NCBI GenBank assembly: GCA_044238735.1
Contig: JBIICS010000002.1
Location: 4,534 to 68,533 of the forward strand
Source of the DNA: JBIICS01 sp044238735
GTDB taxonomy: Bacteria; Bacteroidota; Bacteroidia; UBA4408
Length of the DNA stretch: 64,000 bases
Reading direction: 5' to 3'
Both the position numbers and the translations under genes were made by a program. The notes under the pieces were generated by a model that was given only the letters and a program-made list of their open reading frames with translations, made no database searches and was not told the origin of the DNA. Positions 58,601-64,000 of the stretch are shown here, one piece after another; the first letter of the stretch is position 1, and the number at the start of each line of letters is the position of its first letter.

Positions 58601-59929
58601 CACAGTATTTCTTACACGAGTGGTTGGTATAAAAACACGCAGAAAGACGAGGGGGGATGGTCGCTTGAACAAGTTGATTATAATAATCCATGTGGAGAGG
58701 AAATCAACTGGAAAGCGTCAGAAAATAGTAACGGCGGAACTCCGGGATACGTTAATTCTGTTAAAAATTCTAATCCAGATCAAACAGCACCTAAGCTGGT
58801 AAGGGTAAGTGTTATTAATCCTTTAACTATAGAAGCTTTTTTTAATGAATCAATTGATTCGCTTAGTTTTCAAAGTCCATCCCTATATCAAATAAACAAC
58901 AATGTGGGTTCTCCCATAAATGTTAAATTGGTTAAACCCGGATATAAATCGGTAATACTTAATTTGCCTCTAAATATAGATTCCAGCTTGGGTTATCAAT
59001 TAACAGTGAGTACTCAAATTAAAGACTGTGTTGGAAATACTTTAAATACAGATTACACTAGCGCCCGTTTTGGTATTCCACGTTTTCCTAAGGTTGGCGA
59101 TGTTTTGATAAATGAATTTTTATTCGATCCAAACGATGGCGGTTCAGAATTTATCGAACTGTATAATAAATCTGATAAAATAATTGATTTAAAGTATTTA
59201 TCCTTTTTCACCTATAACTCTTCGGGTGCACCATCATCAATTTATCCAATAAGTTCAGCTGGATATTTATTTTTTCCGGGAGATTACATGGTTCTTACCG
59301 ACAAAGCACCAGGGGTATCAGAATTTTATAATGTAAATAACGAATTGAGAATTTTAGAATGTAATATACCCGCTTTGTCAAATACAGAAGGTTCGGTGGT
59401 TTTAGGAGATATCAATAATAAAGAATTAGACCGATTAGATTATAATTCAGATTTTCATTTCCCATTATTAAGAATTACAAAGGGCGTAAGTTTAGAGCGA
59501 ATAAGTTTAAGCAAAGAAACTAATCTTAAATCCAATTGGCATTCTGCATCAGAAAGCGTCGGATTTGCAAGCCCTACAACTCAAAATTCGCAATGGATAG
59601 ATGGCGGATTAAGCAATAATTTTACATTAAATACGGATATATTTTCTCCAGATAACGATGGGTATAATGATGTTTTAAGTTTGAATTACAATTTAGACAA
59701 GGAAGGCTTAATTGCCAATGTTGCGGTATACGATGGAGCAGGTAGAATGGTAAAATTGCTCGTTAAAAATGAGCTTTTAGGCACAAGCGGTCAGTTTTTA
59801 TGGGACGGTGTAAATGAAAATAATCAAAAGGCCGCAATAGGGCCGTATGTGATTGTGGTTGAAATAACAGATATAGAGGGGATTGTAAGACGGATCAGAA
59901 AAACCTGTGTTTTAGCTGTAAAACTTTAA
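55697..59929 (+). CDS. Secreted protein with four lamin-tail domains
   Basis: The protein has 1410 residues with a signal peptide (LFIILSAFYLLSYAQ). An N-terminal concanavalin-like domain (about 20-215) is followed by alternating SbsA-like Ig domains (LILTFSETIDTN, RIQVCFNEGMDS, TLVAFFNETLDS, TIEAFFNESIDS) and four lamin-tail domains starting near residues 325, 598, 866 and 1136 (VNEIYAD, INEIMADPTPE, INELMADPDPS, INEFLFDPNDG). The end (about 1315-1410) is FlgD/gliding-like (FSPDNDGYNDVL, DGAGRMVKLL, GPYVIVVEI), probably a T9SS sorting signal. Lamin-tail proteins are common surface proteins in this phylum, with unknown ligands. It is monocistronic. Confidence 0.88.
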   Translation: MRYFLFIILSAFYLLSYAQLNENFSDGDFKNNPSWFGDTGVFIINASNQLQLNNAGVASTSILYTPLVLGNLDSLEWNVFVKQSFAGSSSNYSRIYLVSDQPDLKSSLNGYFLQFGEANANDAIELFKQTGTSVSSICRGTNASIASSVNAHVKVERRQGGLWKLYVDYTGGNNYTLDAQGTDNSFNSSGFFGFLCNYTSSNATKFFYDNIRVNNLIADTVKPVLLAAEALNNQHLILTFSETIDTNGVSNNNNYFLNGGIGNPLQAYPDTNDKKSIHLITANLFMSGQTYAVTVNNIKDLNSNFILANSSLSFIYIGFESPVSKDVVVNEIYADNTSTINFTQINSRGEYIELYNRSNKYFNLQNWTITAGSSTRVLPTCILNPGTYVTLCAVADTAFYKSYGPVVSLSSALPLTNAGSTLILKDNTGRTIDKISYSDSWYNDNDKKDGGYALEKINPNDSCFNQKPNWSGSNSVSVGGSPGIVNTVYSLNSDNTPPSVSEVTVVDSNRIQVCFNEGMDSASVFQSNHYFVNNGLIVTAVASISPSYDCIVLVTNLTIDSNITYLLSAVNVADCRGNTIAGNNSGEFSVSIPASRFDIIINEIMADPTPEVLLPNAEFVEVYNRSTKRIRMDKWKLSVGNSLKTISNRTIGPGEYLILAANSDTTLFSSYGKVSGISSTLSLTNGGATLTLLDSNAAIIDKVSYSSLWYTDNNKDDGGWTLERINSNDFCSLTGNWKASDNLSGGTPGKINSIQNNAPDLSGPQLVDVMVNSANTLVAFFNETLDSVFNENVLLFAISGQAPPNINSVKVIAPFYNQVLITLSSAITIGQAYTLSVNGLKDCKGNVNTLVQSSVFGRYRQALPYEIVINELMADPDPSVNLPNYEYIEIYNRTNQSLNLEKMIISSGSSKIILPFKIIGPGQYFLLLDEDGAPFYTSLPNKIEFPGFVTLPNEGGTLTLTDSSGNITHSISYTSGWYKNTQKDEGGWSLEQVDYNNPCGEEINWKASENSNGGTPGYVNSVKNSNPDQTAPKLVRVSVINPLTIEAFFNESIDSLSFQSPSLYQINNNVGSPINVKLVKPGYKSVILNLPLNIDSSLGYQLTVSTQIKDCVGNTLNTDYTSARFGIPRFPKVGDVLINEFLFDPNDGGSEFIELYNKSDKIIDLKYLSFFTYNSSGAPSSIYPISSAGYLFFPGDYMVLTDKAPGVSEFYNVNNELRILECNIPALSNTEGSVVLGDINNKELDRLDYNSDFHFPLLRITKGVSLERISLSKETNLKSNWHSASESVGFASPTTQNSQWIDGGLSNNFTLNTDIFSPDNDGYNDVLSLNYNLDKEGLIANVAVYDGAGRMVKLLVKNELLGTSGQFLWDGVNENNQKAAIGPYVIVVEITDIEGIVRRIRKTCVLAVKL

Positions 59930-59984
59930 ATTGTACCATTTAAACACCTGCTAATATTTTTAAACACAAGTTTTAAAAAAAACT

Positions 59985-59992
59985 TAATTTTG
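59985..59992 (+). promoter_or_regulatory. TAnnTTTG promoter element for lpd
   Basis: TAATTTTG lies 15 nt before ATG 60008. Confidence 0.6.
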
Positions 59993-60007
59993 CACAAATA
60001 ATATATT

Positions 60008-61411
60008 ATGACAAAGTACGATGTTACTATAATTGGTTCGGGTCCGGGTGGATATGTAGCCGCAATTCGTTGCGCACAACTTGGATTAAAAACAGCCTTA
60101 ATTGAGAAATACAACTCATTAGGAGGTACCTGTTTAAACGTGGGTTGTATCCCATCTAAAGCTTTGTTGGACAGTTCGGAGCATTTTCATAATGCCAACC
60201 ATACCTTTGCTGAGCATGGAATTGAGGTAAAAGAAGTGAAAGCCAATCTGGAACAGATGATTAAACGCAAAGAAAAGGTTATCGAAACAACGGTTGGGGG
60301 CATTCAATTTTTAATGAAAAAAAACAAAATTGATGTATTGCACGGAGTAGGAAGTTTTAAAACCAAAAACACTATTACCATTACAAAAGCCGACGGTAAA
60401 ACAGAAGAAATAGAAACAAACAAAACGATTATTGCAACTGGATCTAAACCAAGCTCGTTGCCGTTTATTAAAATAGATAAAGAAAAAATTATTACTTCTA
60501 CTGAAGCATTAAATTTAAAAGAGATTCCAAAACATCTGATTGTAATTGGCGGAGGAGTTATTGGACTGGAACTTGGTTCAGTTTATGCGCGTTTAGGATC
60601 TAAAGTTAGTGTTGTTGAATATGCGGAAAATATTATTCCAACAATGGACAGCAGCATGGGTAAAGAACTTATTAAATCTTTAAAGAAGCTTGGCTTTGAA
60701 TTTTATTTAAGTCACAAAGTTACCGGCGCTACTGCAAAAGGTAAAAATGTAACAGTAACAGCTGATTCCCCTAAAGGCGAAAAAATAGAGTTGAGCGGTG
60801 ATTATTGCTTAGTTAGTGTTGGAAGAAGAGCCTACACCGAAGGGTTAGGATTAGAGAATGCTGGAATTAAAACAGATGAAAGAGGAAAAATACCTGTTAA
60901 CGACCATCTGCAAACCGTTGTGCCGGGTATTTATGCAATTGGCGATGTAATTAACGGAGCTATGCTTGCTCACAAAGCGGAAGAAGAAGGAACTTTGGTT
61001 GCTGAGCTAATTGCTGGACAAAAACCACATATTAACTACAATTTAATTCCCGGCGTTGTTTATACATGGCCAGAAGTTGCAAGTGTTGGCCAAACCGAAG
61101 AGCAATTAAAGCAAGCCGGTAAGAAATATAAAGTGGGATCATTTCCCTATCGTGCTTTAGGAAGAGCAAGAGCAAGTATGGATACAGAAGGATTAGTAAA
61201 GATTTTGGCAGATGCTGAAACTGACGAGATTTTAGGAGCCCATATTATTGGTGCTCGCGCAGCAGATATGATTATGGAGGCGGTAGTTGCCATGGAATAT
61301 AGAGCAAGTGCTGAAGATATTGTAAGAATGAGTCACCCGCATCCAACTTATACAGAAGCCTTCAGAGAAGCCTGTATGGATGCTACAGCCAAGCGAGCAG
61401 TCCATATGTAA
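60008..61411 (+). CDS. lpdA: Dihydrolipoyl dehydrogenase (E3)
   Basis: This FAD enzyme reoxidises dihydrolipoamide in the pyruvate, 2-oxoglutarate and branched-chain dehydrogenase complexes and the glycine cleavage system. Of 467 residues, the FAD loop is IGSGPGGYVAA (9-19), the redox disulfide is Cys42/Cys47 in GGTCLNVGCIPSK, the NAD loop is IGGGVIGLELGS near 181-192, the second FAD motif is YAIGDV, and the catalytic pair is His445/Glu450 in HPHPTYTE. No E1 or E2 gene adjoins it, so it likely serves several complexes. Confidence 0.97.
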   Translation: MTKYDVTIIGSGPGGYVAAIRCAQLGLKTALIEKYNSLGGTCLNVGCIPSKALLDSSEHFHNANHTFAEHGIEVKEVKANLEQMIKRKEKVIETTVGGIQFLMKKNKIDVLHGVGSFKTKNTITITKADGKTEEIETNKTIIATGSKPSSLPFIKIDKEKIITSTEALNLKEIPKHLIVIGGGVIGLELGSVYARLGSKVSVVEYAENIIPTMDSSMGKELIKSLKKLGFEFYLSHKVTGATAKGKNVTVTADSPKGEKIELSGDYCLVSVGRRAYTEGLGLENAGIKTDERGKIPVNDHLQTVVPGIYAIGDVINGAMLAHKAEEEGTLVAELIAGQKPHINYNLIPGVVYTWPEVASVGQTEEQLKQAGKKYKVGSFPYRALGRARASMDTEGLVKILADAETDEILGAHIIGARAADMIMEAVVAMEYRASAEDIVRMSHPHPTYTEAFREACMDATAKRAVHM

Positions 61412-61428
61412 TAAACAGCTATTTACCC

Positions 61429-61456
61429 GGGGTGTCGATTTATCGACACCCTTTTT
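61429..61456 (+). terminator. Rho-independent terminator of lpd
   Basis: GGGTGTCGA (61429-61437) and TCGACACCC (61442-61450) pair around TTTA, followed by T6. Confidence 0.93.
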
Positions 61457-61637
61457 TCATCTTTTTTCAATCGTATATTTTTTTCATTTCTGCAAATTAT
61501 ATCGAGATAAAATACTTAGGAAATTAAAATTATTTATTGATATAGGCTAGTTTTAAATGTAACCCAGATTAAAATTTACCGTAAAAAAAGTAGTTAAAAA
61601 TTACTTTAACGTAATCTGTAAAAAAGAAGGAGGCATT

Positions 61638-61751
61638 ATGAAAAAGATGAAATATTTATTAAAGGCCATTGTCAGAGTTTTAGCAAACCCATTAGAATAC
61701 AGAAAAACAAAACGATGGTATGCTGATAAGTTGCGTTATCCAAATTTTTAA
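61638..61751 (+). CDS. Small basic protein, 37 aa
   Basis: This reading frame was found by eye: MKKMKYLLKAIVRVLANPLE, then YRKTKRWYADKLRYPNF and TAA. It is preceded by a strong Shine-Dalgarno-like AAGGAGG (61627-61633) 4 nt before the ATG, which is rare among the genes here and supports translation. The product is basic with an amphipathic N-terminal helix and an aromatic/basic C-terminal tail. No family is recognised. It lies between lpd and another small protein, with no terminator between them, so the two may share a transcript. Confidence rests on the ribosome-binding site. Confidence 0.5.
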   Translation: MKKMKYLLKAIVRVLANPLEYRKTKRWYADKLRYPNF

Positions 61752-61825
61752 AAAACACTTTTCAATTTATTTGATTTATTAATTATTTTTAGATAATAAG
61801 TGTTTGATTTTTATAAGTACACTAT

Positions 61826-62080
61826 ATGGGCCTATTCCTCTTAATTTTTCTTTTAGTACTAATATTGGTAATAGTTACAGTTAAATATAAAAAGCAAATC
61901 AAATTATCTCCTAAACGTATTGTAAAGCAACACGAAATTAATGGTTCACAAATTAAGACCATTATTGAGCCGATTTCTAAATCTAATACTTCAATGATAA
62001 AGAAACCCGAGATGTCTGCTCAAAACAAATGGTTAAATCCCCAGGACGATTTAGGTGAGTTGGAAAGGGGTATCAATTAG
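61826..62080 (+). CDS. Small single-span membrane protein, 84 aa
   Basis: One N-terminal membrane segment (GLFLLIFLLVLILVIVTV, residues 2-19) is followed by a Lys-rich junction (KYKKQIKL), implying a cytoplasmic C-terminal tail of about 60 polar residues. The tail ends NKWLNPQDDLGELERGIN, which may be a conserved interaction segment. No named family is recognised. It follows the 37-aa frame by 74 nt and is the last gene before the repeat-rich zone. Confidence 0.6.
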   Translation: MGLFLLIFLLVLILVIVTVKYKKQIKLSPKRIVKQHEINGSQIKTIIEPISKSNTSMIKKPEMSAQNKWLNPQDDLGELERGIN

Positions 62081-62199
62081 CGTATGATTTTGTTAGGTAA
62101 AGAGATATAAAAATCACTTTTATGGGTGGTTTTATTTTTTTGGCGCGCCCGCCTCATGAGGTGTCTTGTTATAAATTATTTTCAAAATATTTGGCGGTC

Positions 62200-62265
62200 G
62201 GGCTTTACGCTACAAGTCCTCGGCGTTTATACAAACGCCTGTGGGCTTTACGCTTCAATCCCTCG
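62200..62265 (+). repeat. Duplicated GGGCTTTACGCT motif with hairpin between
   Basis: GGGCTTTACGCT followed by a CAA..CCTCG end occurs at 62200-62222 and 62243-62265. Between them GGCGTTT and AAACGCC form a perfect 7-bp hairpin (62222-62239). This kind of element is typical of AT-rich Bacteroidota intergenic regions. Confidence 0.7.
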
Positions 62266-62347
62266 CGCTATCGTTAGCTCAAATACTTATTATGCGATCT
62301 TAATAATTAAACTGTTTATCCTCTATAAAGGCCTATTAACAATATGC

Positions 62348-62488
62348 AAGCGCTAAGCTGAAGCCCAAGCCCTATGCGGTGGGGCTTAGGGCGATTGTAT
62401 AATTTAAATTAATACTCATACTTTTCTTATTTACTAACACTGCTCAATCTCCATGCGTTTGGATAGTAAACAAAGCCTGATGCTGCAG
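62348..62488 (+). repeat. 141-bp repeat, copy 1
   Basis: It runs from AAGCGCTAAGCTGAAGCC to CTGATGCTGCAG. It is nearly identical to 63760-63900 (a few substitutions) and to the partial copy 63920-64000. Near its start AAGCCC and GGGCTT can pair as a hairpin. Confidence 0.92.
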
Positions 62489-62498
62489 TACTGGGGTT

Positions 62499-62521
62499 AT
62501 GCAAAGTTTAAAACTTTGCAT
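62499..62521. repeat. 23-bp palindrome
   Basis: ATGCAAAGTTT and AAACTTTGCAT are perfect inverted arms around a single A. It lies 10 bp after the 141-bp repeat. Confidence 0.8.
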
Positions 62522-62532
62522 ATTATGAATGT

Positions 62533-62564
62533 ACAAGTTACGCTATCGCTAAACTTGCGAGAGC
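62533..62564 (+). repeat. Dispersed repeat, shared with 3995-4026
   Basis: It matches the minus strand of 3995-4026 at 28 of 32 positions. CAAGTT and AACTTG within it can pair. Confidence 0.7.
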
Positions 62565-62651
62565 GAGGGGGTATAGGCCTTTTCCCACTTCTCTCCAATT
62601 ACCACCTCGTCATTCCGGCGTAGGCCGGAATCTAAATAAATGCCTTTGCAG
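62561..62651 (+). repeat. 91-bp direct repeat, copy 1
   Basis: From GAGCGAGGGGG to CCTTTGCAG. It is identical to 62750-62840 except for one base (C or T near the end), 189 bp apart. It contains the hairpin ATTCCGGC-GTAG-GCCGGAAT (62612-62631), a form of the widespread CATTCC...GGAATC palindromic repeat. Confidence 0.93.
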
Positions 62652-62701
62652 TTGGATTGTATCTTGCTGGTCTCAATGATATTAAAAACTATTAGTTACG
62701 T

Positions 62702-62750
62702 CCTAAGCCCTGCCCACTTGCCAACGCTTTAGCTTAGCAAGTACTGGGGG
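62702..62750 (-). repeat. Inverted partial copy of the 141-bp repeat start
   Basis: CCTAAGCCC, then GCTTTAGCTTAGC, then TACTGGGGG: read on the minus strand this is CCCCCAGTA...GCTAAGCT.AAGC...GGGCTTAGG, the same order of blocks as 63752-63802 on the plus strand, with differing spacers. Confidence 0.7.
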
Positions 62751-62840
62751 AGCGAGGGGGTATAGGCCTTTTCCCACTTCTCTCCAATTACCACCTCGTC
62801 ATTCCGGCGTAGGCCGGAATCTAAATAAATGCTTTTGCAG
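62750..62840 (+). repeat. 91-bp direct repeat, copy 2
   Basis: This is the second copy of 62561-62651, with the same ATTCCGGC hairpin at 62801-62820. Near identity implies a recent duplication of a 189-bp segment. Confidence 0.93.
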
Positions 62841-62889
62841 ATGGGCTATGACATTAAAGGTTCAATAACATTAAAAACGATTAGCTACA

Positions 62890-62925
62890 CCCTAAGCCCC
62901 GCCCACAGGCAACGCTTCAGCTTAG
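62890..62925 (-). repeat. Inverted partial repeat bordering higBA on the left
   Basis: CCCTAAGCCCC (62890-62900) and GCTTCAGCTTAG (62914-62925) are exact reverse complements of 63793-63803 and 63765-63776 right of higBA. The toxin-antitoxin pair therefore lies between inverted repeats. Confidence 0.8.
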
Positions 62926-62945
62926 TGCGTACAGTGGGAATATAA

Positions 62946-62961
62946 TTTCCAAATATGGAAT
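62946..62961. promoter_or_regulatory. Candidate operator upstream of higBA
   Basis: TTCCA-AATA-TGGAA is a short inverted repeat directly upstream of the higBA promoter element. This is the expected place for autorepression by the HigA antitoxin; the assignment is inference. Confidence 0.4.
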
Positions 62962-62969
62962 TTAATTAT

Positions 62970-62977
62970 TATATTTG
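62970..62977 (+). promoter_or_regulatory. TAnnTTTG promoter element abutting higB
   Basis: TATATTTG ends 3 nt before ATG 62981, suggesting a leaderless higBA transcript. It also overlaps the alternative TTG start at 62975, which is therefore unlikely. Confidence 0.5.
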
Positions 62978-62980
62978 GGT

Positions 62981-63274
62981 ATGGTTATAATATCAAAAAC
63001 TATTTTGTCTGATTTTGGTACAAATCATGAAGATTCGCTAGAAGCATTAAATAAATGGTATAAACTAAGTAAAGAAGCTAATTGGAATAGTTTAAATGAT
63101 ATAAAGAAAACATTTAATAATGTTGATTTTGTAGGGAATGACAGATATGTGTTTAATATTAAAGGGAACAAGTATAGATTGGTAGCCATGATATTTTTTA
63201 GTATTAGAACAATGTATATCCGATTTATCGGTACACATGCCGAATACGACAAAGTTGATTGTTCAACAATTTAA
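62981..63274 (+). CDS. higB: HigB-type mRNA interferase toxin
   Basis: A 97-residue RelE-superfamily toxin that cuts mRNA on the ribosome when free of its antitoxin. Diagnostic segments of the HigB_toxin family are present: ALNKWYKLSKEANW, SLNDIKKTF, DRYVFNIKGNKYRLVA and IRFIGTHAEYDKVD. The ATG at 62981 is preferred to the TTG two codons upstream because a promoter element covers the latter. The gene order is toxin first, then antitoxin after 39 nt, the usual higBA order. Flanking inverted repeats suggest horizontal movement of the pair. Confidence 0.93.
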   Translation: MVIISKTILSDFGTNHEDSLEALNKWYKLSKEANWNSLNDIKKTFNNVDFVGNDRYVFNIKGNKYRLVAMIFFSIRTMYIRFIGTHAEYDKVDCSTI

Positions 63275-63313
63275 GTTTAAGTAAAACATTGGATACAGTA
63301 AAAAAAGTGTAAG

Positions 63314-63706
63314 ATGAAAACGGTTAAGATTAAAGACAGAAAAGAATACGATGAAACCCTCAAGCGTATCGAAAAGCTACTTCAAAAGAGCACTAAGAAA
63401 GGTGGTTTTCATAAGTTATCGGCTGGTGAAGTAGAAACACTAAAGAAGCTTTCTGTAATGGCAGAACGCTATGAAGATAGTATTCCATTAATGCCAATCA
63501 AAACACCAAGCACATTGAATGAAATGATTCGATATAAAATGTTTGAATTGAATCTTAAGCAAAAACAGTTAGCCAAAGTATTAGAAATAAGTGAAGCTAG
63601 AATTTCAGAGCTATTAGCAGGTAAACGAAAAATCACTTTTGAGTTAGCCAAGAAACTACATACTAGGTTGAATATTGATGCACATTTTATTTTAGCTGCT
63701 GCATAA
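63314..63706 (+). CDS. higA: HigA-type antitoxin with XRE helix-turn-helix
   Basis: A 130-residue antitoxin that binds HigB and represses the operon. The N-terminal 60 residues are helical (KEYDETLKRIEKLLQ) and likely contact the toxin. The helix-turn-helix spans about residues 80-105 (LKQKQLAKVLEISEARISEL, within the 20-residue limit) followed by LAGKRKITFELAKKL, typical of HigA/XRE. It is the second gene of the pair; the right-hand repeat block starts 11 nt after its stop. Confidence 0.93.
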   Translation: MKTVKIKDRKEYDETLKRIEKLLQKSTKKGGFHKLSAGEVETLKKLSVMAERYEDSIPLMPIKTPSTLNEMIRYKMFELNLKQKQLAKVLEISEARISELLAGKRKITFELAKKLHTRLNIDAHFILAAA

Positions 63707-63717
63707 TATAGCTTTAT

Positions 63718-63762
63718 CCCCCAGTAAGCCCCCAGTAAGCCCCCAGTAAGCCCCCCAGTAAG
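63718..63762 (+). repeat. 11-bp tandem repeat, four copies
   Basis: CCCCCAGTAAG occurs at 63718-63728, 63729-63739 and 63740-63750, then once more with an extra C at 63751-63762, running straight into the 141-bp repeat. The same CCCCCAGTAAG motif precedes the third copy of that repeat (63912-63922). Confidence 0.92.
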
Positions 63763-63900
63763 CGCTAAGCTGAAGCCTAAGCCCTGTGCGGTGGGGCTTA
63801 GGGCGATTATATAATTTAAATTAATACTCATACTTTTCTTATTTACTAACACTGCTCAATCTCCATGCGTTTGGATAGTAAACAAAGCCTGATGCTGCAG
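63760..63900 (+). repeat. 141-bp repeat, copy 2
   Basis: The same 141-bp unit as 62348-62488. Here CCTAAGCCC (63776 onward) and GGGCTTAGG pair as a perfect 9-bp hairpin around TGTGCGGTG. It is 160 bp ahead of copy 3. Confidence 0.93.
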
Positions 63901-63919
63901 CAACCTTTCTCCCCCCAGT

Positions 63920-64000
63920 AAGCGCTAAGCTGAAGCCCAAGCCCTATGCGGTGGGGCTTAGGGCGATTGTATAATTTAAATTAATACTCATACTTTTCTT
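63920..64000 (+). repeat. 141-bp repeat, copy 3 (cut by window end)
   Basis: The first 81 bp of the unit are present and match copy 1. The repeat array therefore continues beyond the window. Confidence 0.92.

Larger units (their letters stand above)
62081..62969. other. Gene-free repeat-rich zone left of higBA
   Basis: Nearly 900 bases without a credible gene. They contain duplicated GGGCTTTACGCT motifs (62200-62265), a 141-bp unit that recurs right of higBA, a 23-bp palindrome (62499-62521), the dispersed repeat of 3995-4026, a 91-bp direct repeat pair (62561 and 62750) and two inverted partial copies of the 141-bp unit's first 45 bp. An open frame at 62126-62356 is composed of these repeats and is not treated as a gene. 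Confidence 0.75.

Noticed and set aside
62126..62356. 76-aa open frame in the repeat zone
   Set aside because: It is made up of the GGGCTTTACGCT repeats and the start of the palindromic region; it has no ribosome-binding site or protein-like pattern.
62890..63803. Integron-type attC sites around higBA
   Set aside because: The repeats fold as hairpins, but no RYYYAAC/GTTRRRY core pair is visible at the boundaries and no integrase gene is in the window.
63718..64000. Possible CRISPR array from regularly spaced repeats
   Set aside because: The repeated units are 141 bp with a 160-bp period and an 11-bp micro-repeat; there are no 24-40 bp repeats with unique spacers and no cas genes.

Overview
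The window is an AT-rich chromosomal segment of a member of the Bacteroidota. The evidence is threefold. Several secreted proteins end in type IX secretion (T9SS) sorting domains: type A tails at 1104-3795 and 39192-42596, a gliding-type (type B) tail at 20528-29398. There are phylum-typical families: a lipidated TamA-like protein, a putative porin, DUF5723-OmpA with thrombospondin type 3 repeats, lamin-tail proteins and a SusC/FecA-style receptor. The Bacteroidota promoter element TAnnTTTG recurs just upstream of genes. The order or family cannot be fixed from the sequence alone. Core housekeeping genes (fabF, aroE, mdh, lpd, asd, pssA, tRNA-Leu) show that this is chromosome, not plasmid or phage.

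Layout. 1-3795: the 3' end of a glycine-rich protein, an unrecognised 207-aa protein, and a T9SS-secreted protein whose signal peptide is broken by an apparent one-base frameshift. 3796-4443: a gene-free stretch packed with hairpins and decayed repeats. 4444-20463: a large SprA-like outer-membrane protein, fabF, a SpoU-type RNA methyltransferase, a TamL-like/aroE pair, a lipoprotein/sugar transferase pair, an M20 dipeptidase, tsaC/sua5, tRNA-Leu(UAG), and a coupled pair of an MFS exporter and a small barrel protein. 20497-34856: a 2956-residue surface protein with a small periplasmic partner upstream, a putative porin, and a membrane-anchored propeller protein. 34943-45637: a lipoprotein/OmpA-like operon, a secreted MopE-repeat protein, and a TonB-dependent receptor followed by a HutD-like cupin. 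45624-61411: a Cas4-like/RNase H-like DUF2779 nuclease, the overlapping trio hldD/gtrA/barrel protein, a subtilase, mdh, a small aspartic protease with pssA, a fatty-acid desaturase, asd, a 1410-residue lamin-tail protein, and lpd. 61412-64000: two tiny proteins and then a repeat-rich accessory zone enclosing a higBA toxin-antitoxin pair.

The genes mostly serve envelope construction and surface display: barrel assembly, heptose and polyprenyl-sugar synthesis, phospholipid and lipid desaturation, and large secreted adhesin-like proteins. Central metabolism genes are interspersed. Most transcription units are short and end in clear Rho-independent terminators.

Two signals stand out. First, several start codons lie only 3-9 nt after a TAnnTTTG element, implying very short or absent 5' leaders, and in several cases this changes the start that should be annotated. 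Second, the higBA pair at the right end is bracketed by direct and inverted copies of a hairpin-forming repeat, which could mark a mobile cassette. No CRISPR array, prophage, rRNA or recognisable transposase gene was seen.
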